Positions 35,521 to 43,783 are shown, counted from the first letter of the stretch. The stretch is DNA of 64,000 nt from Bacillota bacterium (GCA_023437365.1 JAEZGK010000015.1:1-64000), one strand, 5' to 3'. A program made the numbers and translations. Notes: generated by a model not told the origin, from the letters alone.

Positions 35521-36750
35521 ATGATGAATGGAACGAAAAACATAATCAGAAAAGAATTATCCAGAGTATTTCATGACAAGAAGATTGTACTTAGTCTTTT
35601 TATACTGCCTGCAGTCATGATTGTTGGTCTCTACTCGTTGATGGGAACGCTGATGAATAATATGATGAGTGACATCGAGGAACACATTCCCAACATCAGT
35701 ATTCAGAACGCACCGGAGGATTTTGTGACGTTTATGGGTGCAACCACAGGTTTTGAAGCTAATATCAGTTATTTGGGTGCAGGGGAGAACAATTCCGCTG
35801 TTAAGCAGGGAATTCTTGATGGTACAGTGGATCTTTTGGTCGTATTTGATGATAAATTTTCTGATACGATTGCCGCATATCAGAAACAGGGAGACCCAAT
35901 TCCCGAGGTGAAAACCTTTTATAATACTGCTGAGGATTATTCGGGAGCTGCCAGAAATAATTTTGTGAATAGTATTCTCTATTCTTATCAGCAGGATCTC
36001 GTGGCTAAGCGGATCGGTAATATGGAACAGCTTCAGGTGTTTTATATCGATAAGAACCCGAATGAATCTATTATCATTAATGAGAAGAAGCAGGATGGAA
36101 AGCTGCTGGGAATGCTGGTACCTTTCTTGATCAATATCATGCTTTTTGCCGGTGCAATGCAGCTGGGTGTGGATGCGATTACAGGAGAGAAGGAGAGAGG
36201 TACTCTATCCAGTATGCTGGTATCCCCCATTAAAAGAGGAGAGATCGTCTTCGGTAAACTGATTTCTCTTGCAATTCTATCCAGTATTTCTGCAGCTGTA
36301 TATGCGATCTCTATCGTAATTGCCATGCCGATGCTGATGAATGGCATTTCTGAGGGGGCATTGACTGGCTTTGGCTTGAAGCTGTCTCCTTTGGAGATTA
36401 TTATGCTTCTGGTTATTATGGTCGTTACTGTCTATCTGTATGTTGCAATAGTAGCTGCGATTGCAGTGATGGCAAGAACAGCCAAGGAAGCCAATACTTA
36501 TGTGATGCCGGCTTACATCGCAGTCATGTTCGGAAGTATCATGACTTATGCAGGCGGCGGGGAAAGCAAGCTTACGAATTTTCTGATCCCGATATATAAC
36601 AGTGCGGTAAGCATTCAAAATCTGCTTATGGGAGAGCTGAGCATAACCCAGTTTGGTATCACGATCCTTTCTATTCTGGCAGTGGCCGCAATTATTACTT
36701 CTCTGATCACGAGAGCCTTTAACAGTGAGAAGATCATGTTTAACGCCTAG
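35521..36750 (+). CDS. ABC-2 type permease (NatB-like)
   Basis: This 409-residue membrane protein has an N-terminal helix (IVLSLFILPAVMIVGLYSLMG), a large extracellular region (about 45-190) and five or six C-terminal helices. The conserved EKERGTLSSMLVSPIKR motif (about 225-241) contacts the ATPase. This layout matches NatB/CcmB-type ABC-2 exporters, so with the upstream NatA-like protein it may export Na+ or a small cationic compound; the substrate is inferred only. Followed by a terminator. Confidence 0.88.
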   Translation: MMNGTKNIIRKELSRVFHDKKIVLSLFILPAVMIVGLYSLMGTLMNNMMSDIEEHIPNISIQNAPEDFVTFMGATTGFEANISYLGAGENNSAVKQGILDGTVDLLVVFDDKFSDTIAAYQKQGDPIPEVKTFYNTAEDYSGAARNNFVNSILYSYQQDLVAKRIGNMEQLQVFYIDKNPNESIIINEKKQDGKLLGMLVPFLINIMLFAGAMQLGVDAITGEKERGTLSSMLVSPIKRGEIVFGKLISLAILSSISAAVYAISIVIAMPMLMNGISEGALTGFGLKLSPLEIIMLLVIMVVTVYLYVAIVAAIAVMARTAKEANTYVMPAYIAVMFGSIMTYAGGGESKLTNFLIPIYNSAVSIQNLLMGELSITQFGITILSILAVAAIITSLITRAFNSEKIMFNA

Positions 36751-36774
36751 GACTGAATATATAATTTAACGAAT

Positions 36775-36819
36775 GCTCCATATACATTGGATTATGAAGA
36801 ATGTATATGGAGCATTTTT
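36775..36819 (+). terminator. Terminator after the ABC-2 operon
   Basis: GCTCCATATACATT/AATGTATATGGAGC, perfect 14-bp stem, then ATTTTTAT. Confidence 0.8.
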
Positions 36820-36977
36820 ATGACCTAATATTCATATCTGATTTGTTTTGATAATCAATAAAAAGTCAAAGTAAATAATATCTGATTTAAATGTATAAAC
36901 TTTCCCATTTTACAAACAATAGTAACAGATAAATGTCACAATTAATTAAATTCATGTAAAACGGAGGAAGATCATAT

Positions 36978-37526
36978 ATGAAAGCTACGGGTATTGTAAG
37001 AAGAATAGATGACCTTGGACGTGTTGTAGTCCCCAAAGAAATCAGACGTACATTGCGTATCAGAGAAGGAGATCCTCTGGAGATTTTTACGGATCGAGAG
37101 GGTGAAATCATCTTAAAGAAGTATTCTCCGATTGGTGAGCTTGGACAGTTTGCAAAGCAATATGCCGATTCCTTGGCGCAGACGACTGGACATATTGTGG
37201 CAATTACTGATAAGGATCAGTTTATCGCTGTTGCTGGACCGACCAAGAAGGACCTTATCACGAAAAGCATTAGCCATGATTTGGAGGAGGCAATCAGCGA
37301 ACGTGAGACGGTCGTTGCTGCAAAGGATGATAAAAACTATATCAGAATCATGAATGAAGATGATTCTGAGTTCCTCTTTGAAGCGATAACTCCCATCATC
37401 AGCGAGGGTGATGCCATTGGTTCGGTGATTATCCTGACGAAGGATGCAAAAACAAAATTTGGTGAGATTGAGACTAAGCTGGCAGCCACAGCAGCTGCTT
37501 TTCTGGGCCGACAGATGGAACAGTAA
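36978..37526 (+). CDS. spoVT: Stage V sporulation protein T
   Basis: This 182-residue transcription factor controls sigma-G-dependent genes in the forespore. The N-terminal AbrB-type swapped-hairpin domain (MKATGIVRRIDDLGRVVVPK and following, 1-50) is nearly invariant in the family. A GAF-like C-terminal domain (about 55-180) senses an unknown signal. ACGGAGG precedes the ATG. As in Bacillus it lies just upstream of the mazG-yabO-yabP-yabQ-divIC block. Confidence 0.96.
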   Translation: MKATGIVRRIDDLGRVVVPKEIRRTLRIREGDPLEIFTDREGEIILKKYSPIGELGQFAKQYADSLAQTTGHIVAITDKDQFIAVAGPTKKDLITKSISHDLEEAISERETVVAAKDDKNYIRIMNEDDSEFLFEAITPIISEGDAIGSVIILTKDAKTKFGEIETKLAATAAAFLGRQMEQ

Positions 37527-37562
37527 GACAAGGGTTGCTTTAAGAACACTTGATATAGGAAC

Positions 37563-37716
37563 GGGTAAGAAGTACAGGTATCTCACACACACCGGTTCCC
37601 GGACACCCTGCCGCTATTGTATGTCATAATCGAACAGTAATGTTCGCCTCTGATCATACAATAGTGGCAGGGTGTTCGGCAAACAGTGCATTGCGAGATA
37701 CCTGTATTTCTTACCC
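37563..37716 (+). ncRNA. Candidate structured RNA, long two-stage hairpin
   Basis: Outer stem 37563-37584 with 37695-37716 (22 pairs) and inner stem 37600-37623 with 37655-37678 (24 pairs), separated by an internal loop of 15 by 16 bases. The apical loop contains CGAACA-GTAA-TGTTCG (37631-37646). The three non-Watson-Crick pairs are all G-U when read as plus-strand RNA; on the minus strand they would be C-A mismatches. It starts 36 bases after spoVT, so it may be the 3' end of that transcript or a separate RNA. Confidence 0.55.
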
Positions 37717-37750
37717 TGATATCGATAATGACTTTGTAGAAGTTTTTTGT

Positions 37751-37776
37751 CATATACAACCGATAGGTTGTGTATG
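37751..37776 (+). repeat. Small hairpin after a T run
   Basis: CATATACAACC-GATA-GGTTGTGTATG; the single imperfect pair is a U-G wobble on the plus strand. Confidence 0.45.
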
Positions 37777-37789
37777 AGGTAAACTATTC

Positions 37790-37818
37790 TGGATTTATCA
37801 TCGGATTATTGCTATAAT
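37790..37818 (+). promoter_or_regulatory. Probable promoter of mazG
   Basis: TGGATT (37790-37795), 17 bases, TATAAT (37813-37818); a leader of about 130 bases. Confidence 0.5.
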
Positions 37819-37955
37819 AGGGCATAACAGGTTATACGACCGATAAAACAATCCCTGTAATACCGGAATACCGTATAGAGGGGAATATCGGAGGCGGATA
37901 CTGACAGAACACTTGATATAGAAGATAAGAAGATACCGGAGATAAGGAGAGAAGT

Positions 37956-38726
37956 ATGGCACGATATACCTTTGAGGAATTCATGGATATTATCACCAGG
38001 CTGAGAAGCAAGGACGGCTGCCCGTGGGACAGAGAACAGACACACGAAAGCCTGAAGCCCTGCCTTCTGGAGGAATGCTACGAGACCTTTGAAGCAATTG
38101 ATCAAAAGGACAACGAGAATCTTTGCGAGGAGCTGGGAGATATCCTGCTCCAGGTAGCGCTTCATAGCGTGATTGCCAGAGAACAGGGGGAATTCAACAT
38201 TGACGATGTTATTTCAGCAGAAGCAGAGAAAATGATTCGTCGGCACCCTCATGTATTTGGTGATGTGAAGGTAGAGGATGCAGAAGGGGTCCTCAGGAAC
38301 TGGGAGGAAATCAAGAAGAAGGAAAAGAGCAAAAGGAATATTGCCGAAGAGCTATTGGAGGTGCCGAAGGCATTTCCGTCCATTCTGAGAGCGGAGAAGA
38401 TTCAGAGAAAAGCTTCGAAATCCGGCATGGATTTTACGGGTTATGAACAGGTGCTGGAGAAGGTATATGAAGAGCTCGGAGAACTGAAGGAATCCATTGA
38501 AATTGGGGATAAAAGCAATATTTCTGAGGAATTTGGTGATGTTTTATTTACAATGATTAATTTGTCGCGCTTTTTACAATTAAATGCAGAAAATTCCTTG
38601 ACAAATGCCACTAATAAGTTTATAAATAGATTTGTAGATGTCTTTGCTCTGGCTGAGAGCCGCGGACAGAATCTATGCGAACTAACTCCCGTGGAACAGG
38701 ATGATTTATGGCGGGAAGTAAAATAA
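37956..38726 (+). CDS. mazG: Nucleoside triphosphate pyrophosphohydrolase MazG
   Basis: This 256-residue protein has two MazG domains. The first (about 10-115) has GCPWDREQTHESLKPCLLEECYE and ELGDILLQVALHS, with the ExxE...ExxD metal-binding glutamates. The second (about 140-255) has EELGELKESI and EEFGDVLFTMINLSRFL. It hydrolyses (d)NTPs to monophosphates and pyrophosphate. It corresponds to the MazG part of Bacillus YabN; the YabN methylase domain is absent. AAGGAGAG precedes the ATG. HU follows 49 bases downstream. Confidence 0.94.
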   Translation: MARYTFEEFMDIITRLRSKDGCPWDREQTHESLKPCLLEECYETFEAIDQKDNENLCEELGDILLQVALHSVIAREQGEFNIDDVISAEAEKMIRRHPHVFGDVKVEDAEGVLRNWEEIKKKEKSKRNIAEELLEVPKAFPSILRAEKIQRKASKSGMDFTGYEQVLEKVYEELGELKESIEIGDKSNISEEFGDVLFTMINLSRFLQLNAENSLTNATNKFINRFVDVFALAESRGQNLCELTPVEQDDLWREVK

Positions 38727-38775
38727 TCGTTAGATTAATAAAAAGTAATTATCACTTTAGAGGAGGAGCAAATCC

Positions 38776-39051
38776 ATGAACAAAGCAGAATTAGTTGCAG
38801 CGATTGCAGAAAAAACAGATTTTTCAAAGAAGGATTCAGAGAAAGCATTAAAGGCTTTCATCGACGTAGTTACTGAGGAATTAACCAAAGGTGAGAAGGT
38901 TCAGTTGGTTGGTTTCGGTACTTTTGAGGTATCTGAAAGACCGGCAAGAACTGGAAGAAATCCTTTAACCAAGGAAACTATCAAGATTGCTGCTTCTAAA
39001 GCACCGAAGTTTAAGGCTGGTAAGGCTTTAAAGGACGTTATCAACGCATAG
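38776..39051 (+). CDS. hup: DNA-binding protein HU
   Basis: This 91-residue nucleoid protein is complete: MNKAELVAAIAEKTDFSKKD at the start, VGFGTFEVSERPARTGRNP at the DNA-binding arm (about 44-62), and KAGKALKDVINA at the end. Homodimers bend DNA non-specifically. AGAGGAGG precedes the ATG. It is followed by its own terminator. Confidence 0.97.
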   Translation: MNKAELVAAIAEKTDFSKKDSEKALKAFIDVVTEELTKGEKVQLVGFGTFEVSERPARTGRNPLTKETIKIAASKAPKFKAGKALKDVINA

Positions 39052-39069
39052 TAGATTGAAAACGAACGA

Positions 39070-39132
39070 AAAGGTTGTTTTAAAATCCGGGTCTCAATTG
39101 GGGTGTAGGGTTTTTAAAACAGCCTTTTTTTA
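39070..39132 (+). terminator. Terminator after hup
   Basis: AAGGTTGTTTTAAAA (39071-39085) pairs with TTTTTAAAACAGCCTT (39111-39126), followed by a T run. Confidence 0.75.
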
Positions 39133-39169
39133 TTTCTTGTGACATGCAGAATTACTAATGGAGGGAAAA

Positions 39170-39409
39170 ATGAGACTGGATAAATTTTTAAAGGTATCAC
39201 GGTTGATCAAACGCCGTACTGTAGCCAACGAAGCCTGCGATGCCGGAAGAGTTACCATAAACGGTAAGGAGGCAAAGGCTTCGGCTAATGTGAAGGTCGG
39301 AGATGTGATAGAGATCGGTTTTGGTGCGAAAGCTGTCAAGGTCGAGGTTTTAGATGTGCAGGAAACGACAAGAAAGGATGAGGCGAAGGAGCTTTACAGA
39401 TATCTGTAA
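39170..39409 (+). CDS. rqcP: RqcP, S4-domain ribosome quality control factor
   Basis: This 79-residue protein is a single S4 RNA-binding domain (MRLDKFLKVSRLIKRRTVAN) with a short C-terminal extension. It is YabO/RqcP, which works with RqcH in adding alanine tails to nascent chains on obstructed 50S subunits. The start is the ATG at 39170 with GGAGGG before it; the in-frame ATG at 39158 overlaps that site. The position between mazG/hup and yabP matches Bacillus. Confidence 0.92.
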   Translation: MRLDKFLKVSRLIKRRTVANEACDAGRVTINGKEAKASANVKVGDVIEIGFGAKAVKVEVLDVQETTRKDEAKELYRYL

Positions 39410-39532
39410 ATCCCTCCTCAATACAACCGGAACGGTGGCGGCCTGTCATGAAATAGGAAGTCTTCTCATATACTTAACAAGAGATATCTTGGATCATAAT
39501 GATTGATTGGTATGATATGAGGAGGCTTTTTC

Positions 39533-39820
39533 ATGGAAGAGAAGCAACAGGTTTTAAAAGGGCATAAGTTGAATATTGTTGCAAGAAAAAACGCTATGAT
39601 TACCGGGGTCAATGACGTGCTGTCCTTTGATGCCGGTGAAGTATTATTGCAGACGGAGCAGGGAATACTGATGATACGCGGCAAAGAGCTGCATGTGAAC
39701 AGGCTGACCCTCGAAAAGGGAGAGGTTGACATTGACGGGCATATCGACAGTCTAACCTATTCCGATGCTGCTGGTGGCTCAAAGTCGGGAGAATCATTAC
39801 TTGGCAGGCTTTTTAAGTAG
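39533..39820 (+). CDS. yabP: Sporulation protein YabP
   Basis: This 95-residue protein belongs to the YabP family (KLNIVARKNAMITGVNDVLSF and ILMIRGKELHVNRLTLEKGEV), required for spore cortex formation in Bacillus. It acts with YabQ, encoded 9 bases downstream. TGAGGAGG precedes the ATG. Confidence 0.93.
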   Translation: MEEKQQVLKGHKLNIVARKNAMITGVNDVLSFDAGEVLLQTEQGILMIRGKELHVNRLTLEKGEVDIDGHIDSLTYSDAAGGSKSGESLLGRLFK

Positions 39821-39829
39821 GAGGCCGCC

Positions 39830-40462
39830 ATGAATCCATCCATTACTGTTGAACTGCAGTTTTTTCTGATTTCCATCCTGTGGGGTGGGATTCTGCTGTT
39901 GGCCTATGACGTGCTGCGTATCCTGCGTAGAATGATTCCGCATGACAGTTTTTTCATTGCCTTAGAAGACCTCTTTTTCTGGGTTGTTGCGAGTCTTTTT
40001 ATCTTTGCCATGATATATCGGGTCAATAATGGTGTTATCCGGGGATTTTCTGCACTTGGAGTTGTGCTCGGAGGAATACTGTATCATTACAGTATCAGTG
40101 ATTTTCTGGTACGCGCTCTATCTGCACTATTCCATATCCTCATGAAATTTCTGAAGATTTTACTGACACCGTTAAAGCTTGTCGGTCAAAAACTGTTGAA
40201 GCTTGTGCGGCTGATTAATAAGCTTTTATTCCGATTGAAAAATAAGATGAAATCGGTTAAAATAGCATTGTCAATGAAGAAACCAGCGTCAAATAAGAAG
40301 CCGTTAGCTAATAAGAAGCCAAAAGCTGTGAAAAAGCCAAAAGCTGTAAAGAAGCCTGTAACGAAAGAAACGGCGGAAAAGTCGGAAGGCGGTAATTACA
40401 CAGCAGGCAAAGAAATGAAAAGAGTGGCTTCAAAGAAGGCTTCTTTAGTGAAGAAGGAATAA
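39830..40462 (+). CDS. yabQ: Spore cortex protein YabQ
   Basis: This 210-residue protein has four or so membrane helices in the first 105 residues (VELQFFLISILWGGILLLAY, FWVVASLFIFAMIYRV, GVVLGGILYHYSI). It ends in an unusually long, Lys/Pro/Ala-rich tail (about 148-210) with repeats of NKKP and KAVKKP. YabQ is needed for cortex assembly around the forespore. AGGAGG precedes the ATG. It is in a compact yabP-yabQ-divIC series. Confidence 0.9.
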   Translation: MNPSITVELQFFLISILWGGILLLAYDVLRILRRMIPHDSFFIALEDLFFWVVASLFIFAMIYRVNNGVIRGFSALGVVLGGILYHYSISDFLVRALSALFHILMKFLKILLTPLKLVGQKLLKLVRLINKLLFRLKNKMKSVKIALSMKKPASNKKPLANKKPKAVKKPKAVKKPVTKETAEKSEGGNYTAGKEMKRVASKKASLVKKE

Positions 40463-40491
40463 GGATTCCGGGTTTTGAGGAGATGTCAGGA

Positions 40492-40782
40492 ATGAGAAGA
40501 AAGAGAAAGAATGGGACAGGGATTGGCATTATAGCGTTTGTTGTATTGATACTTTGTGCAATTGTATCCTATCGCAGAATAAGCCTTGCTCAGGAGGAAG
40601 AGGATGCGCAAATCAAGATTGACCGTCTTGAGGCTCAGTATCAGGAGGAACAGGCTCGTACGCAGGAGATAGAGGAATATAAGGCTTATACGAAGACCAA
40701 GAAGTATATCGAGGACACCGCGAGAGATAAACTTGGCCTTGTTTATGAGGATGAGATTATTTTCGAACCGAAGGAAAATTAG
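40492..40782 (+). CDS. divIC: Septum formation initiator DivIC/FtsB
   Basis: This 96-residue bitopic protein has a short basic cytoplasmic start (MRRKRKNGTG), one membrane helix (IGIIAFVVLILCAIVSY) and an extracytoplasmic coiled coil (about 35-70). DKLGLVYEDEIIF near the end is the family's conserved C-terminal motif. It is part of the FtsL-FtsB/DivIC-DivIB divisome complex. I use the ATG at 40492 because GAGGAG is 9 bases upstream; the ATG at 40483 lies too close to it. Its stop is followed two bases later by the tRNA promoter. Confidence 0.92.
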   Translation: MRRKRKNGTGIGIIAFVVLILCAIVSYRRISLAQEEEDAQIKIDRLEAQYQEEQARTQEIEEYKAYTKTKKYIEDTARDKLGLVYEDEIIFEPKEN

Positions 40783-40783
40783 G

Positions 40784-40812
40784 TTGACAAGCCTCTGGAT
40801 AGCAGTTATAAT
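40784..40812 (+). promoter_or_regulatory. Consensus promoter of tRNA-Met
   Basis: TTGACA (40784-40789), exactly 17 bases, TATAAT (40807-40812), ending 15 bases before the tRNA. Confidence 0.88.
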
Positions 40813-40827
40813 AAAGTTCGTCGTTAC

Positions 40828-40901
40828 GGCGAAGTAGCTCAGTTGGCGAGAGCACGCGGTTCATACCCGCGGTGTCGGCGGTTCAAATCCGTCCTTCGCT
40901 A
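40828..40901 (+). tRNA. tRNA-Met (CAU), probably elongator
   Basis: Complete cloverleaf: acceptor GGCGAAG with CTTCGCT (G-U at the first pair), D arm GCTC...GAGC, anticodon arm CGCGG-TTCATAC-CCGCG with anticodon CAT, T arm GGCGG-TTCAAAT-CCGTC, discriminator A; CCA is not encoded. The anticodon stem lacks the three G-C pairs of initiator tRNA and the acceptor is paired at position 1, so elongator Met fits best; tRNA-Ile2 is less likely on overall sequence. A tRNA-Met also precedes spoIIE in Bacillus. Confidence 0.92.
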
Positions 40902-40917
40902 CTCATAGGAATTAACT

Positions 40918-40948
40918 AAGGGAGGTGTTGCATGCACCTCCCTTTATT
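40918..40948 (+). terminator. Terminator after tRNA-Met
   Basis: AAGGGAGGTG/CACCTCCCTT, perfect 10-bp stem, 7-base loop, then TATTGT. Confidence 0.8.
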
Positions 40949-41383
40949 GTGGTTTGAAATGAATATGTCGTCATAAGTATTCGATTTGGTTGCCTATATT
41001 CATTTTCTATATACTTTGAGAGGTGCTTGCAACACCTTGCTCAGAAAAAGTCTATATTTTATGTGAATTCATATGTGGCTACATTTTATAGTGACAATTA
41101 GTCTTTTAATATATACATTCCTATTCGGTTACCGATTTGCTCTGATGGTTCTGAGATTTATGATGTCCTATCTCTTGTTCTTATCCTCTTAATCTGAATT
41201 AACGCCCTATATTCGAGTCTATCACCCTTTCGATGGAATTCTTGTCAAAAAGTTTTTAGATTCCGGCTTGCAGTTTTGACAAAGATTTCAAAGGCTCCTT
41301 TTCTATAATAACAGCACGGTTATTATCCAGCGGAACAAGAAGGGAGATGCGCATAGCTTGAACCGTGCGCGACAGCAAGGATT
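40949..41383. other. Intergenic region upstream of spoIIE
   Basis: 40949-41240 is AT-rich with no gene or strong signal. The right part holds the spoIIE control elements: 0A-like boxes, a promoter with a 22-base spacer, a palindrome at the start point and a short leader ORF. Confidence 0.55.
41243..41326 (+). promoter_or_regulatory. spoIIE promoter, probable Spo0A-activated
   Basis: TTGACA (41276-41281) and TATAAT (41304-41309) are separated by 22 bases, the unusual spacing known for Spo0A-dependent sigma-A promoters of Bacillus spoIIE and spoIIG. TGTCAAA, one base from the 0A box TGTCGAA, occurs at 41243-41249 and, inverted, at 41275-41281 over the -35. A perfect 8-bp dyad ATAATAAC/GTTATTAT (41305-41312, 41319-41326) overlaps the -10 and start point. 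Confidence 0.65.
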
Positions 41384-41387
41384 ATGA
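41358..41387 (+). CDS. Candidate 9-codon leader ORF coupled to spoIIE
   Basis: A TTG at 41358, with AAGGGAGA about 11 bases upstream, opens a frame MNRARQQGL that stops at TGA 41385-41387. The stop overlaps the spoIIE ATG as ATGA. spoIIE itself has only a weak AAGG nearby, so it may depend on ribosomes that finish this leader. This is inferred from sequence; no homologue is known to me. Confidence 0.35.
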   Translation: MNRARQQGL

Positions 41388-43663
41388 GGAAAAGAAAAAT
41401 ATTCATTTATCTGATCGGTCTGGTGGTTGCCAGAGCCACCTTTTATTCTATGAATCCACTTTCTATTGGTTATTTTACGGCAGCCTGTCTGTCCGGTGCA
41501 GGCAGCGGCTGGGCATTCGCAGCGGTGGTCATCGGCATTGCTTCCGGTATGAATATGATAGGAATGCTAAAATACTCACTGACATTGACTGCGTCCATCG
41601 TTCTTTTAGAAATGCCGATCATTAAGAAGAGTAATATTCCTAAAGTGTTTTTATATAGTTTGCCTTCGTTGGTGCTATTCTGCTTCTCGCTGATGGAGAT
41701 AACCACGGGCGGTCCGGTTATGACACATTTGATGATGGCGGCATTGGAAGGCCTGATATCTTTGATCTCGACTTTTTTATTTCGACAGGGGATAGAGTAT
41801 CTTTTGCTGCCGCAAAAAGGGATACGATTAAATAACGAACAGATGATAAGTATCGCGGTAATGGCAGCAGTTGTCCTATATGCAATTCCTGAGCTTGACA
41901 GTGCCTACCTGGCGCCTGCCGAAACCCTGACCTATTTCATGATATTGTACTTCGCATATAAATACGGAGCAGGTCAGGCAACCATAACCTCGGTAGTATG
42001 CGGCCTCGTGATGTGTCTTCGCGGAGCTCCGGCCTCAGATATCGGGCTCTTTTCCTTGATGGGAATTATTACGGCGGTATTTCGTGAGATGGGGAGATTC
42101 CCCTGTGTAGGAGTCTACCTGCTCACTGCATCCGTTTCCGGTTTGATAAATAGCAAAATGGAGCTTAGCCTTAAGGAAATCGGTGCTCTTGCTTCAGCAG
42201 CAATTATGTTTCTTTTGCTTCCTTCCAGTGTCATCTATCGGGCAGATGCTGCAGGAGGTACAGGCAGACAGGAGCAGCTGGCAACGCAGAATCTAAAGAA
42301 GCTGGCAAAGCTTCGAATGAGGATTTTCTCTGAATCCTTCCTAAAGCTATCCAAAACATTGGATACGATTACAGAAAAACAGACGAAGCTGAAGCAGGGT
42401 GAGATAAACCGTATCTTTGAGGATATATCAGAAAAACTGTGCAGGAACTGCGATCACTGTGTGAACTGCTGGGATAAATGTTTCCAGCAGACCTATCAGG
42501 CAGCCAGTCTGATGTTTGAGGTGGCGGAACAAAAAGGATCAGTCAGCAGAGAGGATGTTCCGGCTGAATTCCTTGACAGCTGTGTCAGCTTGGAGGATTT
42601 TATTTCAGAAACTAATCGGGGATTTGAGATAGCGAGATTAAATCATATCTGGATGAATAGGATCTCTGAAAGCAGGGAAGTCATTGCCGACCAGCTTAAA
42701 CAGGTGTCTTCCGTGATCTGGGATATCACCGGGGATATCTATGAAGCAGCGGAAGCTTCCAGAGCTGAGGAGGAGAAGGTGGTACGCAGATTAAGAGCCG
42801 AGCATATCTTAGTCAAGGACATCACCATCCTGGAGCGGGAGGATAAGAGAACAGAGGTATATCTATATGCCTGCTGCAAAGGGGGCAGATGTATTACCTC
42901 GAAGGAGGCGGCAACCTATATTTCAGAAGCCCTCGGAGTCAGAGTAAGAGCCTCGGAGACCTCAAAATCTGTCATAGCGAAGGAGTTTGAGAATTATATT
43001 TTTACCATGGATACAAAATTCAAGGTGTTGACCGGAGTTGCCAGAGCGATGAAGGAAAATGTATCCGGAGATAACTTTTCCATCCTCCGTCTGGAGAACG
43101 GGGAATTTATGATTGCACTGTCGGACGGCATGGGAACCGGACAGGAAGCAGGGGAAGAAAGTGAGACTGTTATGTCACTTCTGGAACAGATGCTGGAGGC
43201 CGGCTTTAAGGCAGAAACTGCAATTCGGCTGATCAATTCCAGTCTGGTCTTAAAGGCAGAGAAGCAGACCTTTTCTACCCTTGATCTGGGAATTATTAAT
43301 CTCTTTACCGGTATGTGCGAGTTTATTAAAATCGGAGCTGCCGCAGCTTTTATCAAAAGGGAGAACTGGGTGGAGACCATAACCTCGACCACCTTACCCA
43401 TTGGCATGTTCGGGAATGTTGATTATGATACGGTAACAAAGAAGCTCTATGAGGGTGATATCATTGTCCTTCTGACTGACGGTGTTCTGGATTGTATTGA
43501 GGGCGATAATAAAGAAGCCTTTCTGGAACAGCTGCTTCTGGAAATCAAAAGCAGCAATCCCCAGGAGATAGCAAATCGCATCCTGGAGACGACACTTTCA
43601 AAAAGCAATTACCGTCCGATCGATGACATGACTGTAATAACAGCCGGAATCTGGTTAAAATAA
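41384..43663 (+). CDS. spoIIE: Stage II sporulation protein E, PP2C phosphatase
   Basis: This 759-residue protein has about ten N-terminal membrane helices (residues 5-290), a central regulatory region with a Cys cluster (CRNCDHCVNCWDKC, about 353-366), and a C-terminal PP2C/SpoIIE phosphatase domain (about 545-759). Motifs are ALSDGMGTGQEA (metal Asp), VLLTDGVLDCIEGD and RPIDDMTVI. It dephosphorylates SpoIIAA to release sigma-F in the forespore and helps polar septation. The start is weakly equipped with a ribosome binding site (see the leader ORF). The next gene, tilS, is 120 bases downstream. Confidence 0.96.
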   Translation: MRKRKIFIYLIGLVVARATFYSMNPLSIGYFTAACLSGAGSGWAFAAVVIGIASGMNMIGMLKYSLTLTASIVLLEMPIIKKSNIPKVFLYSLPSLVLFCFSLMEITTGGPVMTHLMMAALEGLISLISTFLFRQGIEYLLLPQKGIRLNNEQMISIAVMAAVVLYAIPELDSAYLAPAETLTYFMILYFAYKYGAGQATITSVVCGLVMCLRGAPASDIGLFSLMGIITAVFREMGRFPCVGVYLLTASVSGLINSKMELSLKEIGALASAAIMFLLLPSSVIYRADAAGGTGRQEQLATQNLKKLAKLRMRIFSESFLKLSKTLDTITEKQTKLKQGEINRIFEDISEKLCRNCDHCVNCWDKCFQQTYQAASLMFEVAEQKGSVSREDVPAEFLDSCVSLEDFISETNRGFEIARLNHIWMNRISESREVIADQLKQVSSVIWDITGDIYEAAEASRAEEEKVVRRLRAEHILVKDITILEREDKRTEVYLYACCKGGRCITSKEAATYISEALGVRVRASETSKSVIAKEFENYIFTMDTKFKVLTGVARAMKENVSGDNFSILRLENGEFMIALSDGMGTGQEAGEESETVMSLLEQMLEAGFKAETAIRLINSSLVLKAEKQTFSTLDLGIINLFTGMCEFIKIGAAAAFIKRENWVETITSTTLPIGMFGNVDYDTVTKKLYEGDIIVLLTDGVLDCIEGDNKEAFLEQLLLEIKSSNPQEIANRILETTLSKSNYRPIDDMTVITAGIWLK

Positions 43664-43783
43664 AGCTAGTATCCTGGCTGAATAGTGTCCTTTTCAATCA
43701 TATATTTAATAATGCGTTGAAAAATAGGGTTAAAAGCGTTAGAATACAATAAAACTACATGATTCGATAAAGATGGGATAACT

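Larger units (their letters stand above)
37527..37955. other. Non-coding gap between spoVT and mazG
   Basis: Holds a 154-base long hairpin (37563-37716), a second small hairpin (37751-37776) and the mazG promoter (37790-37818). I see no gene. Confidence 0.6.
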
